Source of the DNA: Flavobacteriales bacterium BRH_c54
GTDB taxonomy: Bacteria > Bacteroidota > Bacteroidia > Flavobacteriales_E > Vicingaceae
DNA: 64,000 nt
NCBI GenBank assembly: GCA_000961845.1
Contig: LADZ01000017.1
Coordinates: 1 to 64,000 of the forward strand
Reading direction: 5' to 3'
Shown here: positions 63,029 to 64,000 of the stretch, one piece after another
Layout: the number at the start of each line of letters is the position of its first letter
Numbering within the stretch: position 1 is the first letter of the stretch
Position numbers and translations under genes: made by a program
The notes under the pieces: model-generated
The model's input: only the letters and a program-made list of their open reading frames with translations
What the model was told of the DNA's origin: nothing
Database searches by the model: none

Positions 63029-63463
63029 ATGGACAAACACAGTTATAATATTTCCCTAACATGGAACGAAGGCAGAAAAGGCATACTGGAATCTCCAGAA
63101 TTGCCTACAAAAATTGAAGTAGCAACGCCACCCGAATTTGATAAAGGTATACCTGAAATTTGGAGTCCGGAACATCTTTATACTGCATCAGTGTTAAGTT
63201 GTTTTATGACAACCTTTTTGGCTATAGCTGAATTTTCTAAATTAGAATTTAAAAGTTTTGATTGTGATGCAGAAGGAGTTTTAGATAAAGTAGAAGGTAA
63301 ATTTTTAATGACAGAAGTAAACCTAAAAGCTCGTTTGGTGATAGATGATGCTTCTAAAAAAGAACGTGCCGAGCGTATTTTAGAAAAATCGGAAGCAGCT
63401 TGTTTAATTTCTAATTCAATAAAAACGAAAGTGAACTTAATTGCAGAAATTACTTCTTTATAA
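63029..63463 (+). CDS. OsmC/Ohr family peroxidase-like protein
   Basis: A 144-aa protein of the OsmC/YhfA group. First redox cysteine in EHLYTASVLSCFMTTFLAIAE near residue 60; second in KSEAACLISNSIKTKV near 127. The 'SPE-L-----a-C---t---iA' pattern is characteristic. OsmC/Ohr proteins reduce organic peroxides with two cysteines. It is the last gene of the multicopper oxidase operon, 10 bp after the dihaem protein, in keeping with an oxidative-stress theme. Confidence 0.88.
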   Translation: MDKHSYNISLTWNEGRKGILESPELPTKIEVATPPEFDKGIPEIWSPEHLYTASVLSCFMTTFLAIAEFSKLEFKSFDCDAEGVLDKVEGKFLMTEVNLKARLVIDDASKKERAERILEKSEAACLISNSIKTKVNLIAEITSL

Positions 63464-63470
63464 TAGTTAT

Positions 63471-63490
63471 AAAACGAAACACATCGTTTT
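63471..63490. terminator. Terminator between OsmC and the VOC gene
   Basis: AAAACGA (63471-63477) pairs with TCGTTTT (63484-63490) over a 6-nt loop, followed by a T-run; it lies between converging genes and can serve both. Confidence 0.65.
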
Positions 63491-63867
63491 TATTTTTCTG
63501 CAAAAGCAATTACATGCCCATCTGTATCGGCAATATAACCGACTTTGTCGCCCCAATTTCTTTGTTTTAATGGACTAATCATTTTTGCCCCCAACTGTAT
63601 TCCTTTTTGGATGTAATCTTCAGCATTTTTTACTTTTAAGTATAACTCGCAACGTGGTATTCCATTTCCTGTATTAGGATGAGGAGTACTATGCCCTAAA
63701 ATTGTAGCAATTCCGTTTTCGGGCATCAAACCTAATTTCGTTCTTTCTGAAAGTTGAAACTCCGTCATGCCCGGCACATGCAATGATGGTTTTAGGTTTA
63801 ATAATTCCTCATAAAAATATTTGCTTTTTTCTTGGTTAGCAACGTAAAGGATAAATTCTGTTTGCAT
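63490..63867 (-). CDS. VOC superfamily (glyoxalase/bleomycin-resistance-like) protein
   Basis: A 125-aa protein with two beta-alpha-beta-beta-beta modules: TEFILYVANQEKSKYFYEELLNLKPSLHVPGMTEFQL in the first, and CELYLKVKNAEDYIQKGIQLGAKMISPLKQRNWGDKVGYIADTDGHVIAFAE in the second. The end motif 'WGdkvgYi-DpdGh-ia-ae' is typical. Metal ligands of true glyoxalase I are not all present, so the activity is unknown. It starts with a standard ATG at 63867 and stands alone on the minus strand. Confidence 0.82.
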   Translation of the reverse strand: MQTEFILYVANQEKSKYFYEELLNLKPSLHVPGMTEFQLSERTKLGLMPENGIATILGHSTPHPNTGNGIPRCELYLKVKNAEDYIQKGIQLGAKMISPLKQRNWGDKVGYIADTDGHVIAFAEK

Positions 63868-63966
63868 TGTTGTGGCAATTTAATTTTAAACCAAATGTAA
63901 TTATTTAAACATTTATTGCAAATAAATTAGTTGCTAACGAGTTTGTTGAAAACAAAAACGAATATT

Positions 63967-63991
63967 ACTCACTCGGTAAAACCGAGCGAGT
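63967..63991. repeat. Small GC-richer hairpin at the right edge
   Basis: ACTCACTCGGT (63967-63977) pairs with ACCGAGCGAGT (63981-63991) with one mismatch and a 3-nt loop. Its role cannot be judged because the window ends 9 bp later. Confidence 0.4.
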
Positions 63992-64000
63992 GGTTAGGTG

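Overview
The window is a stretch of chromosome from an AT-rich member of the Bacteroidota, most likely the order Flavobacteriales. Four points support this. Several proteins end in type IX secretion (T9SS) sorting domains of type A (GH16 enzyme, multicopper oxidase) and type B (gene at the left edge, 22354-23901). Promoters match the Bacteroidota consensus TTG-N17-23-TAnnTTTG. Typical Bacteroidota families occur (DUF4270, DUF4924, CCC-motif membrane protein, CusA-TolC fusion). Shine-Dalgarno sites are scarce and several mRNAs look leaderless. No rRNA, insertion sequence, prophage or CRISPR array was seen; there is one tRNA gene (Leu, CAA).

Layout. 1-3200: tail of a T9SS type B protein, an M20 dipeptidase, a LEA14-like lipoprotein and a SpoU-family RNA methylase. 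3394-5396: groES-groEL with a strong terminator. 5421-9218 (minus): a SPOR-like exported protein, an exported protein of the family labelled 'asparagine synthetase B', and dnaB. 9454-13753: promoter, a short GT5 'glycogen synthase', a DUF4270 lipoprotein and glmS. 13985-18585: a surface module of an adhesin-like protein, two outer-membrane barrels and a secreted GH16 glucanase. 18582-26975: metF (minus), a LytTR response regulator, a SiaC-like protein, an OmpH-like protein, DUF4924, a T9SS type B protein, PAP2 phosphatase, crcB and small membrane or unknown genes. 27112-33526: an RND efflux operon (TolC, adaptor, pump, PII-like protein, DUF2892). 33581-37502: MerR regulator, tRNA-Leu, beta-propeller proteins. 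37586-44885: a MarR-headed fatty-acid beta-oxidation cluster (HAD/ECH fusion, thiolase, acyl-CoA dehydrogenase) interrupted by a four-helix-bundle (23S IVP) gene and followed by a second SiaC paralogue. 44878-52000: ligA, a TPR protein, folB, gltX, a TonB-like/TPR protein and a CAP-domain protein. 52077-57702: a heavy-metal efflux operon whose RND pump is fused to its own TolC domain. 57729-63867: a small lipoprotein, a GNAT enzyme, then a TetR-headed run with a T9SS-exported multicopper oxidase, a His-rich lipoprotein, a dihaem DUF3365 cytochrome and OsmC; a VOC protein lies at the end.

The strongest candidate for something undescribed is a family of 5' leader elements before three unrelated genes (near 15631, 21018 and 58157). 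Each has a short stem whose two strands covary, then exactly 3 nt, then the box AC(C/T)GATTTAATAA, then 15-16 nt to the start codon. Two copies carry extra inner helices and one is a minimal hairpin. Other points of interest are the predicted leaderless genes, a 118-bp long-hairpin element inside the first RND operon, a SiaC paralogue that has lost its phospho-acceptor motif, and a PAP2 gene with no ordinary start codon.
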